Shown: piece by piece, positions 35,860 to 47,598 of the stretch
Layout: every line of letters begins with the position of its first letter
Numbering within the stretch: the stretch's first letter is position 1
Program-made: the position numbers and the translations under genes
DNA from: Sebastes aleutianus
Lineage: Eukaryota > Chordata > Actinopteri > Perciformes > Sebastidae
Assembly: GCA_916700875.1 (NCBI GenBank)
Contig: CAKAKS010000060.1
Coordinates: 32,810,804 to 32,874,803 of the forward strand
DNA: 64,000 nucleotides
Direction: 5' to 3'
The notes under the pieces: model-generated
The model's input: the letters and a program-made list of their open reading frames with translations, nothing else
Told to the model about the DNA's origin: nothing
Databases searched by the model: none

Positions 35860-36565
35860 TAGGGATGCTCATTTTGAAAACTTTTCTTAACCGATAACCG
35901 ACCCTCGTTAACCGATTATTAACCGTTAACCGACAAGATTTGTGCTTCGTACCAGCTGCAGGAGCACAACAGATATTGGTTGACGGGAGTCCCCAGTTCA
36001 CCGTCCGGGAGCGTTAACTTAGCAGCTACGATGCTGCGTGTAGTGTCGCGGACATGCAGCCACTTTCCCAGTAAAAGTCTCCACCGCACATTTAGTTTAG
36101 TTCAGCAGGTTGTCAGCTGTGTGTCTGCCCGGCATAACTTTAGCGAGTGTCCAACAGTGTGTGTATTTGTGCTACGTTCGCAGCTCTAGCATTGCCGGAG
36201 GCTTCGTGCTCGAGTTTCCAACAGACCGTGTGTGTGTTGGTGGCGTTCTAGCTGTGATCGTAGGTGTAGCAGTGTGTGTACAGTTTATCTGTCGGTGAAT
36301 AAATGCTATGAAACTACAACTCCTCCGCTCCGCTCAAGCGAGCTGGAGAGACCGGAGCCAACTTCCTGTATCCTGCAACTCCGGCTCTGCCTCTTAAGGT
36401 GGGCTGTTAAGGTGGACCAGCTTTTCTCCTTAAAGAGACAAGCTGCTCCTCTGAGCCGCTCAGCTTTTGAGTTAATTATTAACATTTCTTTTAACTGTTT
36501 TTACCGATAGCGTTAATCGGTTAAAATGCTTAATGTCGGTTAACGGTTAATTATGGACATCCCTA
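35860..36565 (+). mobile_element. hAT-type MITE family G, copy 1
   Basis: It begins tagggatgctcattttgaaa and ends ttatggacatccc plus ta, so tips are TAGGGATG inverted. Subterminal regions repeat ttaaccgttaaccgac-like motifs many times on both sides. The interior 36009-36403 is absent from copy 2. No transposase frame. The 8-bp flanks (aagcatat and aaatggac) do not match, so one side may be rearranged. Confidence 0.8.
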
Positions 36566-38033
36566 AAATGGACCCAATCCCGTATTTAGCACCTTTAATG
36601 TCCAGTCTGTAAAAACAGGAAACATTGGAAAGCCATCTCACCAGACATAGAAAGAGCTCTGCGCACATGTAGGAGATTTCCACCTTGTGACCAGAAAGAC
36701 AAAAACACTTTTGTCTCAAATGAGATACGTCCAACACTATTACAACTGCTATTTAGTAAGCATACTGAAGCCTCAGTAAAGTGTTCAGTTTGTATTCAGA
36801 CCCTTTTTCATCGTCTCCACGCAGAGTGGAACTGAGTCTTCTGCTCTTCAGGAGCAGAAACTCTTTCTTAGCCTTTTGTTTTCTTCAGCTCGTGTCATTG
36901 TCACTATGATGGATCGTGTAGTTTTCAGGGCAGTAATAGAACTAGCAGTCATGGTGTTATTACTGCGTTGCTGCAAACAGACTGCATAGTAACTAACCGT
37001 CATTTTTCATTCCTGTAAAGTGCCAGCGTTCGATTGTGATGACTGTTGTTTTTGTCTCCCAATTCATAATCCGGTTCTTCCATATTGGGCTGAAATCCTC
37101 TCGTCCTGTGATGGAGTGAGAGAGAGAGAGAAGGCAGCTGCAGGGAGAGCTGAAAACTTTAAGACCTCGGGGCATTTGCCTGAGTGACGGACCTCACCAC
37201 GGGGTTGTTGTTGAGAGCCCATCTCTGTTCACTTATGCAAGACCTGGACTCCGCTGCCATTTGAACTGCTCAGCCACTGTGGCCAAGCAGCATTGCGTAA
37301 CAGAAGGGAGAGAAAGAGAGCAATTGAGCGAGAGAGTTAAAAGAATAACAAGTTCTCCTCCAGCACTTTCTGTATTGTTTACAGCAACGGCACAAATCCT
37401 GTGTAAGATGATAGTCTTAGCAGTTGCGGGGGGAAGGGGTGGAGGATGTTTGGTGCACAGGCTGCGGTCGGGCGTTGGATGAGGGGGGGTTTGGACGGTC
37501 TCTCTGGCTGTGCCGGTGCTCAGTCTTGGGTTATGCAACAGGTTGGTGAAGCAGAGCCTGGTGGCGTTGTGGTCACGAAGGTGTGTGTCATTCACTGAGT
37601 AATGAGGCAATGTTTGTCTGCTCTGCTGCCACTCTGCATGTACACACACCACAGTGTGTGTGTGTGTGTGTGTATGTGTGTGAGTCTCTGCCATGCTTTC
37701 TAATTGCCTGGCTGCTATACAGAAACAGTGGAAGTGAGCTATTCCAGCAAGTATTTGACAGCTTTGATCACGCCAAGTTTAACGTCAGTCCAACTGAACA
37801 CCAAACAATGACAGGGTGCTCCCCCTGTGGACTTCAGTTACTTCAGTCCCACCGAGGCTAGAGGTGGTGCACTGGTCCCAAACATTCAGGCCTTGTCTTT
37901 AGTAGCAGTCTTACTGTACACATGGCGTCTCCATAACATGCTTGTATCCTTTAACCATATTTTACACATTCTAGTTCCAATCATGAAGGAAATTTACTGA
38001 ATTTTTATTGTTTAAAAACAAATTACTTGTACC
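36566..38033. other. Intron 1 segment, no gene recognised
   Basis: A TG microsatellite lies at 37636-37682. The 153-codon - strand frame (37233-37694) begins in that microsatellite and has no recognisable domain. Confidence 0.4.
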
Positions 38034-38343
38034 TAGGGATGTCCATAATAAACTGTTTAACTGTTAACCGACATTAAGTATTTTAACCGATTAACGCAAT
38101 CGGTAAAAACGGTTAAAAGAAATGTTAATAATTAACTCAAAAGCTGAGCGGCTCAGAGGAGCGGCTCGTCACTTTAAGGAGAGAAGCTGGTCCACCTTAA
38201 CAGCCGGACGGTGAACTGGGGACTCCCGTCAAACTGCAGCTGGTTCGAGGCACAAATCTTGTCGGTTAACGGTTAGTAATCGGTTAACGAGGGTCAGTTA
38301 TCGGTTAAGAAAAGTTTTAAAAATGAGCATCCCTACTTGCACC
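38026..38343 (-). mobile_element. hAT-type MITE family G, copy 2, with target-site duplication
   Basis: The element at 38034-38335 is the reverse complement of the 35860-36565 copy minus about 395 interior bases. It is flanked by cttgtacc (38026-38033) and cttgcacc (38336-38343), an 8-bp duplication with one difference, the size expected for hAT transposition. Confidence 0.88.
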
Positions 38344-38464
38344 GTTGTGATATGCTGATTAAGAATTTGTTTATTTTCACATTTTTTAATAAATTTCACG
38401 TGAGATGTACAACAATCATACCAGTATATGTCTAAGATAGCAGACACATGCCACGCAGCTGCTG

Positions 38465-39650
38465 GTTCAGAGTAGGTGTGTCGCTCTATACCGTTTTTTT
38501 GCGGTAATCGCGGTATTAAAAACATGAAAATAGTAATAACATGTAAATAATCCAGCCAGGATATATCGTGTTTAACAAGGACAATGGCATTTATCTCTTG
38601 GTTTAGCTATTTCTCTTTTGTGTTCTCCCGCAGGCAGTAAATAAAAGCTTGTCGCAGACATGACATCTTACACGCGCGCCACAAACAGACTATAAAGTAA
38701 ACACACCACAAGCAAGCGCTCGTCTTGTCTTTGTGATTCTGTCAAAATGACGACGAGTGAAGAGGAGATACTTTATCGCCCTGCTAAACACGTAAACTCT
38801 GCAGTGTGGGAATTCTTCGGGTTGGCCAAAAACAAAAGAAGTCCATCTTGATACTGCTCCAGTGTGCAGGGAATGTGGGCTACAGTATTAGCCAAAGGAG
38901 CTAATACTTCAAACAATCTGCATAGTCACCGTCACAATCATCATGCTGAACATTTCGCCACCGTAGAGCGACTAAGTTGTAATTTTGACATAGCTAAACA
39001 TGTCAGTTGAGTTATATGAGTATAACGTTAGCGTATCTTGGTTAGTGAATGACTACGTGAGCTGGCTGGCTAGCTAACGTTAGCTAAAGCTGGGTGGTAT
39101 TGGCTGGCTGGTATCCGTTGGTGGTGGTGGGTAGCTCGGCTAGTTGAAGCAAACCAATGCTAGCCAACCAAGACCCGCCAGTGATAGTGAACCGCTCGGC
39201 TGACATTACATTGCTTGGCTTTGGCTGGCTGGGTCGTCTGCTATTACTGGCGGGCTCCAGCTGGCCAACACCACCCGGCTCCAACAAGCCGAGCCACCCG
39301 TCACCACCAGCGGGTCCCGGCTGGCCGGCACTGCCCGGCTTCAGCCTGCTAGCCAGCTGACGTAGTCACCCAGAGCAATTCTGAATGACTTGGAGTGAGC
39401 GTGTTGGCCGGCCGGCTGGAGCTGGGCGGTGTTGGCTAGCTGGGACCCCGCCGGTGAATGACTATGTTAACTAACTAACTAATTTATGTGCTAAGTAAAG
39501 TTGGCTAACCTAATTGAGGTCTGTTGGACCAAATAAAGTTAAAGATGTATTTTAAGTGATTGCGTCATTTCTTTAATGATATCGCGATAATAACGTTATC
39601 ATGATAATCGTATTGAGAAAAATGTATATAGTGACAGCCCTAATTCAGAG
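38465..39650 (+). mobile_element. Degenerate hAT transposon with BED-finger remnant
   Basis: The element at 38473-39642 starts taggtgtgtcgctctatac and ends with the complement of tagggctgtcactatatac. It is flanked by gttcagag and attcagag (7 of 8 bases identical). Such hAT elements encode a BED-finger transposase. A broken start of one lies at 38747 onward. The 3-prime half (39060-39440) is filled with ggctggc-type repeats and no transposase core, so the element cannot move itself. Confidence 0.82.
38747..38975 (+). pseudogene. BED zinc-finger remnant of hAT transposase
   Basis: From ATG 38747 the frame reads MTTSEEEILYRP and then SAVWEFFGLAKNK, stopping at 38849. In the next frame, VCREC supplies the CX2C pair (38865-38876). 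After a further shift come AKGANTSNNLHSH and a His-rich end. VWEFFG, then CRECG, then KGANTSNL is the order of BED-type zinc fingers in hAT transposases and ZBED genes. Two frameshifts and a stop show it is dead. Confidence 0.75.
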
Positions 39651-40739
39651 TACCGGAACCTTTTTTGTTCCAATTTATTCACTGGTGAATCGGTGCATAA
39701 ATTGAATAATTTTTGAGACAGCTTTGAACAGTTTGAAAACATAGAAATGATGATTTGGTAGGTGCAGATTATCAGATTATTTTATTGTATTTGTACAGCT
39801 GTACAAACACTCCGAAACCCCACCACCTCCCATGCATATGTGCACATGCAGGGTAAATCTGCATCCCTCTATCTCTGTGTACGCATTTGTGTGCTTCTGT
39901 TTTAATTCATGCCTGAATAATCCCAGTCACAGTGCATAACCAGCATGTATCTGCATTGTGTATATGTGTGTTTATCTGTTGCTGGGAATTGGGCCTGTGG
40001 AGACTGACAGGCTGTGGTGGAGGGGCCTTCAAAGCGCTGGGTATTTTTAGTTCCCAGGGATTATGTGCAGAGTTGTTTTCAATTTACTATTGGCAGGTGA
40101 GTGGCTGGGCGGAGGTGTCTGCAGGGACCCAGACAGGCGGGAGCTCACATTCCCTCACTGTAGATCCTTTTCTTTTCCTCTCTTGCTCTCAGCCTCTCGT
40201 TTCATTCTCAGGCTTTTTCTTTTACTCTCTTTACTCCCAACACCTCCTTCCCCCTCCTCCTGTCCCCCATCCTCTTGCTGTTTCCTTCATTTCCTCTTGG
40301 CCGCTGTGAGTCTGTAGACGTCTGCTCCTATCTGCTGCACTCTTTATCATTCTTTCATTCCTCTTCCTCTGCTTTGTCGCCATTACTCTCTCAATTTGTC
40401 CGGTTTCCTTTTCCATAAATCAACTCTATAAGCCGTACAACAATCTGATTCACAGATTCTTTATTCTTCAACTGTGAAAACATTTACCTTATATCATAAT
40501 CATATGTTGTTTCATGTGATGATTTTTCCTTCTCATATTCTTGCTGCTGCCCAAGGGTCTAATTTACACCGGGGATGGGGGGGGGTTCATGTTTTAGGTG
40601 GATTATCTCACTAAAATCTCTCCAGACTTTGTCCTCTTATTGTCCAGCTGCCAAAATCCAGATGAGAGAAGATCTTAGTTGATAAAAATATTGATAGTTG
40701 CCTTCAAACATTATTTTGCACTGGTGTCAGGGCTTGATT
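39651..40739. other. Intron 1 segment, no gene recognised
   Basis: A pyrimidine-rich stretch at 40150-40400 gives open frames of Ser/Leu/Pro composition. Nothing else stands out. Confidence 0.4.
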
Positions 40740-41790
40740 AGGGTTCAAGGGGCAGAACCCTATTGAGTTTGTGCCGGTTTGTTATTATTTGTTGTCTGCC
40801 GCAGAGGCTCAATTTGCCGTGAGCTGGAATGAGCTAGAAACATGAAACTTGGCCCAATAACTGGAAATGATGTGCATGTGCTTCCAAAGAAATATGACTC
40901 CAATCGGCTGCATGGTGGCGCTGTAATTAACGCCCAAACACACGATTTTGGAAAGGCCACGCCCCTCACACCGTAAGTCCGATTGAATTAAAATTTGACA
41001 CACATGTCCAGCTCCATGTGGTCTACAAAAAGCCTCTTTGACCACTAAAGTCCGCCATTTAGAATTTTTTGAAAAACACATTTTGGACATCTCCTCCTAA
41101 ACCACAGATCCAATCTCTACCAAATTTTCTGTGGATTATAATCGGACCACGTTTTCAAAAGTTGCATAAAACTTGTTGATATATCATTGCATTTTGAAGA
41201 TATTGAACAATGAATTTCAAAAGGACGTGGCTCAGCACATAAACAGAGTTAAGGCAACAACCATTTGGCCAACAATCACAAAACTTGCAAGATATGTCCA
41301 CAAGAGTACCTGAAACATACCCTGAAAGTATTTTTCAAATCAACCACTAGGGGAAGCTACAAATGAAAAAAATGTGCGTGGCATAACACAAATCAGACTG
41401 CACATCAGAAATTATTTGTCCAATCAATACAAAACTCACAGGATATATATTTCATAACAATGTTGATCCACGTGTGTAAAACTATTTTGAAATCGCTCTA
41501 AAGGGGGCGCAATCAGTTCTGAACATGTGCATGGGTATGGCGCAAATTTGGCCATAAGTCATTTACAGTCAATGACTGGCAGGACATTGACTGTACAATT
41601 ACTGCAAGGCTGCATACATTGTAATGATAAAACAAGTTTATGATTGGTCTCACCCCTCAGAATTAAACCAGCTAAAGTAACTTTCCTGACTTGCTGCTCG
41701 CAGCTTTAATTTTCGCAAATCAGCGGCGTCCTTCTGTTGAGCGAAAAAATTCTTGAACCCGCAAACTGCCGCTTGCGGCTGTAATTCCCC
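40740..41790. mobile_element. Interspersed repeat family H, copy 1
   Basis: It starts ttagggttcaaggggcagaa and includes cacatgtccagctccatgtg, gatatatcattgcattttga and gggggcgcaatcag. It ends near aactgccgcttgcggctgta. Parts recur at 60360-60830 in different order and with gaps. Non-coding. It looks like a large, non-autonomous fish repeat often found in introns. Confidence 0.65.
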
Positions 41791-42208
41791 CTTGGTTACG
41801 TCTCTCAGGCTACATGCAGCTCCTCTGCCTGTTTTTTGGTTGAAAAAAGAAATCTGTACTTACAGTTACAGTTACTGTAATAGTCTCCTAAAAAAGACAC
41901 TGAAATAGAACATCAATCACAAACTAGAGAAGGCAATTTCTGAAGAAACTGTAGTGTGAATTTTAGAAGTTAATTAACCAGGAAAAGTCTCATTGAGATT
42001 AAAAATCTCCTTTGTAATTTGTTGTATGTCTTAAACTTCTTCCAGGACACTTTTCAGTTAAATGCTGGATGTTGAAAAGCTGATGTTAAACTGGATTGCT
42101 TGCTTTAAATGTTGAAGAATACAAACAATGTATGAAAGATGTGGAATACTTTGAGGTTTGAATGGAGTTTAGTTTTTATCTCCAGAATACAAATCCACCT
42201 TCTAAACG
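41791..42208. other. Intron 1 segment, no gene recognised
   Basis: It contains gttaattaaccaggaaaagt and ctcattgagatta, a short motif common in dispersed fish repeats, at 41968-42005. Confidence 0.4.
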
Positions 42209-42459
42209 CCATGCAGCACTACGTTACGGGGAGGTTCCACAATGTTGCCCAGAATATGCAAGCAAGCCCGGAAAACCGCAGGATACACTAAACACTGCCT
42301 CCACAGCACCACGATCCAGAAACTAACTGATGTGGGACTCGAGACCAGAGAGGTTATGGCCACAAGTGGCCACTCAAGTGTGAAACCAGAGCTATTGGCA
42401 ACCAACATCCTCGCCACGCCAAGCAACACCCTTCCACCTAACAGTACAAGCAGTTAGCA
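42209..42459 (+). pseudogene. Crypton-like tyrosine recombinase C-terminal fragment
   Basis: The frame ending at 42459 reads MLPRICKQARKTAGYTKHCL, then HSTTIQKLTDVGLETREVM, then SGHSSVKPELLA. The order YT.HxLR.T......G...R.IM..SGH.S is the C-terminal catalytic block of Crypton-type (DUF3504-like) tyrosine recombinases. Here the expected arginine after HCL is histidine, and no catalytic Tyr follows in the usual place. The N-terminal half is missing. It is probably an inactive relic; a ZMYM/KCTD1-type domesticated descendant is less likely at this length. Confidence 0.6.
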
Positions 42460-43917
42460 AAGTCATCAGTTTCTCAGTGGTTGCACAATAAATGTAAACA
42501 TGCAAATGATGTAAATAAGGAGCCGAATAATGAAATCAATAAAACGCTAGCCTGTGATGAAGGAGATAAATATGCTGATAGTGTACCTTACACATAGCAA
42601 CCAGCTCGGCATGTGCAGGCAGCCAGACAAGGAGGGTCTATCTTTTTGTGAACTTTATAATTTATTATAAATATATATATATATAAAGCTGCATCTTTTC
42701 AATATCAATATCTGTGTGACCCACCTCAGTACAGAATCATTAGAAAAACAAAATATGAATCCTTCTGCAGAGCATTACAAGTGTGCTGTAATCTACAAAG
42801 ATACGGTTTTGTTGTCATTTACTATCACGCTTGTTTCTCTCCTCTCTTTCTTTCCCTCTCCCTCTCCTCTGATCGCTGTTTGTCACCCATGGGTGTCACC
42901 GAGGGCGGAGGCGGAGCTTTGGACAACCTGTGCATGGAGCAGAGTTTTATTTATAGATGTCTGTTTTAAAAGTAGTAACAGAACATTTTAAGCTACCCAG
43001 TATTATTATACTGTTGTATTCACTTTATCAGGTAAGGTAAGGCAAAAAGCTCTTCCAGGCCAGTGTCTTGGTGAAACAGGACATTTTGCAGGAGTACTTT
43101 GCTCAACAGGGGTTTGGACAATTCTTATAATTTATCAATGTACAAAACATACAATTAATATTCTCTCCTCAACGCCAGAAAACTCTATTGACAGAAACAG
43201 TAATTTTACATCACTGATCATTCTGTAAAACACACTTCTTCAAACTGACAGAAACAAAGTAAAACTGTCTCGGTCAGTCTTCCAACAATTACAAACTCTG
43301 GTTGCCCTCTTTTACGTGGAAGAGGTTTGCCTTCAGGGCTTCGTTTCTGACAGAAATCTCTGGAGTGTTAGGAAACAAACCTAAAAGTAATAAAGTAACC
43401 TACTGCGATTTTCCTCGGCCGGATAGAATCTCAAATCTCCGGGAACCCGAGGCAAAGCGCACTAACTCCATTTACTGCGGTTTACCGTGGTGGATTTGGT
43501 TGGATTTTGTAGTACCTGCAATTTTTGCACCCTATTTTCTCTAGAACTGAACAAGATTGAACTAGGAAATTCTGTCAACAGATATTCAAAGGTTTAATTT
43601 CAGTCATAATAACTCAATTTTGACCAAAATCGTAGTTACTGCGGTGAGGCTCAGTACTTCCAGCTCTACTAATGAAAGCTGTGGTCCTAAAAAGACCAGA
43701 TAATATCACATCGTTGTCTACCAAAGCCCTACTGATAAATGAGTTGATTCTTCAACACGGCCTGGATATGATTGGTTTATGTTTTCTTACCATTAAATGA
43801 AGCTTCCCCACCTGATTTCACTCATGCCCATGTTGCTAGGGCTACTAAACAAGGTGTATGTGTTGCTTTACTCTACTAATCTCTTTTTAATTTAACCTCC
43901 AAACACAATATTAAATT
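42460..43917. other. Intron 1 segment, no gene recognised
   Basis: A short (AT)n run lies near 42668-42684. The 80-codon frame at 43302-43544 has no recognisable domain. Confidence 0.4.
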
Positions 43918-44156
43918 CAACTCATTGTATTAAAATCATCTCCATTAACTATATATAGCCTTGTCCAGGGCAGCAGGCTCCATCTTGTGGTGCTATACAG
44001 ACCGCCTGGCTACAGACTTTTGAGAACACTATTATTCATTCTGATGAGGTCGTAATTATTGGTGTTTTCAGTATTCACCTGAACAAGGCTGATGATCCTC
44101 TGTGTAAAGCCTTTTTGGCCCTCCTCGATACTTTTGGTTTCAGTCAGTCTGTACTA
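43918..44156 (+). pseudogene. LINE endonuclease fragment (L2/CR1-like)
   Basis: The translation reads LIVLKSSPLTIYSLVQGSRL then VVLYRPPGY, nearly the same protein segment as the antisense fragment at 5888-6273. It breaks at a frameshift near 44020 before the GDF motif. The rest of the LINE is absent. Confidence 0.78.
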
Positions 44157-45399
44157 AAGGTGATGAAAATATACGACTGAAAAAATAGCCTTTTATTCAA
44201 AAGACACAACATGCAAAACGATGCTGCTGTTTGCCCTGTAGTTTAATTTTTTATGGTATCAGTCCTGTCCTCCTGTCCTCTGTCCTCCATCAGTCCGTAT
44301 CAGTCCTTCCTCCTGTCCTCTGCTGATGTCACTCACAGCTGATCAGTTTACCAGTCAGATACATGACAAACTAACCTAAACAGTGAGACTACACAGCCTC
44401 CTGCCAGCTTTAGTTCCAGTCTTGTGTAGCCGAGGGTTACGCTGCTCCTATACTTTATGAAGATAATAAATTAATAACACGGAGGCTCCGTAGTCTGCAG
44501 CCTCGTCAATAACAGCGCGTCATCGCTTCACACCTTCTGTTCCTCCCTTCACAATAAACTCCCCGGACACATAACTAACATTGTTAAACTGTAAACGATC
44601 AAAATCTGCACAGTTCATTTCTCGCCTCAAAAACTTTATATGGATAATAAGTAGACTGGTCAAGTCAATATGGATATTGACTTGACCAGTCTACTTTCCC
44701 CCCCTAATGATCTCCTGTCAGTGTATGTTGGTGTCATGGTGTTGCTGTCTGATCAGTTTGGATGCATTTCTCTTTAAATTGGCAGACAAAATGTTTCTGT
44801 GGACTTCCAAGTCCGTCCTGCTGCTGCCATCACGTGCTACATCCACAGCCACAGTTTGCGTTGGTCCAGGGGGCTCACTGAACCCTCTAGTGGTCGTAAC
44901 CAAAAATGCATGTAAAGATTTCAATATTATCTTTATTTGTTTATAATACAGAACTCATAACTTATTGTAAAGATGAATAATAATTACCTTGTTGTTGTCT
45001 TCTTATTGACAGAATAAAAAACCAACTAACTTTTTGTGGTCTTTTTATTTATTTATAATAACATAGCAGTGTTATTCTGTTAAATATGCACTTCTGTTAC
45101 ATCATGTAAACAAAACACATGCCTATCAGACTGGAGATGGAGGCTAACCATTTCAAATATGGATAATACTTGCTATCTTCCCATGTTTGTACTTTTTAAA
45201 CGGAAAACACATGTTTCATATTATGATATATATACTGGAAATGACACACAGTATAGCCAAACAGCAAGTAGGAAACCAGTGTGTAACATTTAGGGGGCTC
45301 TATCGGCAAAAATGGAATATAATATTAATAAGTATGTTGTACATATTATTAAACCAATGAGAGTGTCATCACCAATTCCCCCTTAAAAGCCAGCACGTT
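44157..45399. other. Intron 1 segment with hairpin, no gene
   Basis: It contains ctcctgtcctctg duplications at 44270-44325 and the hairpin at 44649-44696. There is no coding frame of note. Positions 44160-44700 may be half of an old element whose centre is the hairpin. Confidence 0.4.
44649..44696. repeat. Perfect 23-bp inverted repeat, 2-bp loop
   Basis: The left arm 44649-44671 (aagtagactggtcaagtcaa plus tat) and right arm 44674-44696 are exact reverse complements around gg. The sequence just outside (ataat / ttccccc) does not pair. Confidence 0.95.
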
Positions 45400-45417
45400 G
45401 CTATTTAAATGCCGAAT

Positions 45418-45681
45418 TCAGCAAACTGGAGAAGCGAGCGTTTTTTCTGCTGAGGAAACGGCTCTGCTTGTGCGCAAAGTGAAAGCGTGGTCCTTGGCCC
45501 TCTCTGATGTTTTCCTTGGTCTACCGTTTAGATGTCTGTGGCTCAGTACACCAGTGGTTTCTTTCTTCTTCAGGACATTCCAAATGGTTGTACCGGCTAT
45601 GGCCAATGTTTGTGGAATGGTTCTGATTGATTTTCCATCTTCTCTCAGCTCTTCTCCCGTAGACAGCTCTCTGGTCTTCAT
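45418..45681 (-). pseudogene. Tc1/mariner-like transposase N-terminal fragment
   Basis: The - strand frame begins MKTRELSTGEELREDGKSIR and continues TIPQTLAIAGTTIWNVLKKK and NGRPRKTSERAKDHA. This is the paired-like helix-turn-helix start of Tc1-family transposases, including the GRPRKT hook. After about 60 residues the frame diverges, and no DDE catalytic domain follows. A small internal deletion near STGEELREDG is likely. Confidence 0.8.
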
Positions 45682-45807
45682 GTTGGGTACACCTTTTTAA
45701 CCATAAATACAGTCTCAAACCCAAGAGAGTTGACATTTATTTATATATATCTAAATAAAACTAAAATTCAGGTAAAGCTGAATACATCATGTTTGGTACT
45801 TCGTGCA

Positions 45808-46626
45808 TGACTAATGTTGCAGTCTCAAGCTTTTGGTGCTCTGGCTTCTTATTTCAAACCAACAGTTAAAAATCCGGGGGTGACATTTGACAGCTGTTTG
45901 AAATTTGATAAACAGATTAACTCTGTTGTTCAAACGAGCTTTTTCCAGCTTCGTCTTCTGGCTAAAGTCAAGCCCTTCCTCAATCGACACCACGATCTCG
46001 AGAATGCAGTTCACGCCTTTATTAGCTCGAGACTTGATTATTGTGATGCACCGTATGTTGGTCTCAACCAGTCTTCCCTCGCGCGCCTCCAATTTGCGCA
46101 AAATGCTGCTGCTCGCTTTTTAACTAACACTTTCAGACGTGAACACATTACCCCCCCACCCCGTACTTTACTCACTCTGTTGGCTTCCAGTCCGCTTTAG
46201 AATCCATTTTAAACTCTTGATGTTTGTTTTTAAAGCCATTAACGGCCTCGCCCCGCCTTATTTGTCCGAGATTTTAACTCTCCGCGAGCATAACGAGGCT
46301 TTGCGGTCATCTGGTCAACTTTTTTTTAGAAGACCCGAGGTCGAGGTATAAGCTGTGGGGTGATCGTGCTTTTGCTGTTACTTCTCCAAACTATGGAACA
46401 AGTTACCCCCTGATATACGCACTATCACTGACCGAGTACTTTTTAAATCTAAGCTCAAGACTTTTTATTTAGATTGGCTTTTAATACCTAGTAGCACTGT
46501 GACATTTTCCCTACGCTTTTTTATTCCTGTTATTATTTTTTGATGTTAATATGAAGCACTTTGGGTACCGTTTGGTTGTTGTAAAAGGCTATACAAATAA
46601 ATGTTGATTGATTGATTGATTGATTA
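45808..46626 (+). pseudogene. LINE (L2-like) 3-prime end: RT C-terminus and tail
   Basis: The translation shows VKNPGVTFDSCLKFDKQIN, then HAFISSRLDYCDA, then RLQFAQNAAARFLT. After a frameshift near 46180-46195 it continues LCWLPVRFRIHFKLLMFVFK and INGLAPPYLSEIL. This is the thumb and C-terminus of an L2/CR1-type reverse transcriptase. The element ends in a short UTR (gtaaaaggctatacaaataa) and a (TTGA)n tail at 46602-46626, the typical L2 terminus. It is 5-prime truncated and dead. Confidence 0.88.
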
Positions 46627-46669
46627 AGTTGAACTGAATCGGATCGAAGCCGAATCGTATCAAAGTAGT

Positions 46670-47400
46670 ATTAAAGATCCAAGATTCAAGCCCTTTATTG
46701 TCATTGTGTAGTACAACGAAATTAGATTGTGATAGTCCCATAGGTGCTAATGAGAAGATAATCCAATATAAATGTAAAAAAATATAAAAGATAATACAAT
46801 ATAAAAATACAATACGTACATTGGCGAGATGCCAGTTTGCCAGATGCTAGATTATTGCATTAAGTGTCCAACATATTGTTATTGCACATGTCCGTAAACA
46901 GTTCACATTTGTGACAGTAGATTCATACATGTTTAGTATTGCACATTCCGACAGGTCTTATTCCGCGTGTCCGTCTCAGACAGAGGAGATGTCGGAGTTC
47001 AGGAGGTTTATGGCAGTTGTTTTTAAGTCTGTTTGTGCGTGTTTGGATCGATCCAAAGCGCCTGCCTTGTGGGAGGAGCTTAAACAGGTTGTGTCTGGGA
47101 TGAGTGATGTCCTTGATGATGATGTTTTTGGCCCTTCTCATACAGCGAGTGTTGTGAAGGTGGTCAAGTGATGGCAGCTCAGTGCGACAATGTCCTGTGC
47201 TGTTTTTGCAACAAGCTGCAGGGCTTTTTTTGGCAGCCTCGGTTCAGCTGCTCTACCAGGCTTGTCATGCAGTTGGTCAGGATGCTCTCTGTGGTGCATC
47301 TGTAGAAGTTGAGCAGCAGCTTCTGGGGGAGGTTAGCTCTTCTTAGCCTCCTCAGAAAGTAGAGGCATTGCTGTGCTTTACCTACTACCGCTGAGGTAGT
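46670..47400. repeat. Composite interspersed repeat
   Basis: It begins tccaagattcaagccctttattgt-like text. It then has gttggtcaggatgctctctg and cttcttagcctcctcagaaa, typical of a widely dispersed fish repeat. The 86-codon frame at 46911-47171 lies within it and is probably not a gene. Confidence 0.55.
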
Positions 47401-47598
47401 ATATTATAATATCATTTATATGGGATCGCTAACATGCTGCGTCCCCTCTTGGCCAATCAGGGTGTGACGATGCCCTTTCTGTAGGGCTTAAGAGAGGTGG
47501 GAAACTGCACACCCAGGGTCATTCTGATCTCTCCTTTACTAACTGCAACATATATTATCAGCCAAGCCAGGAACTCTGGTCTGTTTTAGGCCCTTTTG

